The notes beneath the pieces were generated by a model. The model had not been told where the DNA came from. It worked only from the letters and a program-made list of their open reading frames with translations, and ran no database searches. Made by a program: the position numbers and the translations under genes. A DNA stretch of 64,000 nt. It comes from Polytrichum commune (Eukaryota; Streptophyta; Polytrichopsida; Polytrichales; Polytrichaceae). The first letter of the stretch is position 1, and each line of letters opens with the position of its first letter. Positions 63,777-64,000 of this stretch are shown piece by piece. Where the stretch lies: assembly GCA_950295325.1 (NCBI GenBank), contig OX485804.1, forward strand, positions 38,688,001 to 38,752,000. The letters run 5' to 3'.

Positions 63777-64000
63777 CAGGGTTGGTTCAACATGGGGTCC
63801 CAAGTCCCAACATAGAGGCAAAGTCCCAACTTTTGAGCCTCAAGAAACCATTAAAATATGGTTAATTCTCATTGAAGTCTAACCTTGATCATATTTATGC
63901 AAAAATGTTCAAGGGACTTAGGTTGAAAATTGGGTATAATTTAGCTTTTTGCTCAACCTAACTCTCAACACGTCCCAAGCCTCACCGATAAAAAAATGTT
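63777..64000. other. Window end, no gene recognised
   Basis: A short AT-rich stretch beyond the MITE. Nothing could be identified before the window ends. Confidence 0.4.

Overview
The window is nuclear DNA of a land plant. Coding sequence is split by many GT-AG (and two GC-AG) introns, exons are GC-richer than the AT-rich surroundings, and the spaces between genes are full of small transposon debris. I found no prokaryotic operon, virus or CRISPR array. The proteins are plant-type. The V-ATPase A subunit differs from the usual flowering-plant form at several positions, which hints at a non-angiosperm lineage, but I cannot place it further from sequence alone.

Layout. 2.2-6.5 kb (+): nine-exon gene for a probable plastid SAM-dependent methyltransferase (381 aa when spliced). 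6.5-10.1 kb: two fold-back repeats. 10.1-14.7 kb (+): three-exon gene for a plastid NAD(P)-binding/CIA30 protein (592 aa) of the HCF173-like group. 14.7-22.9 kb: MITEs and fold-backs. 23.0-28.5 kb (+): seven-exon amino acid permease (480 aa) whose first two introns consist largely of tandem repeats. 28.5-48 kb: gene-poor, with minisatellites, MITEs, one tRNA-Gln gene, a decayed pogo/CENP-B-like transposase and three hAT elements, each with a perfect 8-bp target duplication. 48.5-49.5 kb (-): intact single-exon gene for a Tyr/Glu/Gly-rich disordered protein resembling PLDRP1. 52.9-54.9 kb (+): a tRNA-derived SINE with a 13-bp target duplication, then a broken cytochrome P450. 55.5-62.9 kb (-): complete 20-exon gene for V-type H+-ATPase catalytic subunit A (623 aa). 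Its promoter side carries the second copy of a MITE also found upstream of the PLDRP1-like gene.

The five intact genes are ordinary single-locus eukaryotic genes, not a cluster or pathway. Two are plastid-targeted by inference, one is a plasma-membrane transporter, one a tonoplast/endomembrane pump subunit and one a probable lipid-binding disordered protein. The most unusual structure is the permease's first intron, a ~150-bp tandem array in which nearly every unit ends in a near-copy of the real 3' splice site. Exon models were made by hand from reading-frame continuity, splice signals and remembered family conservation; no alignment was run.
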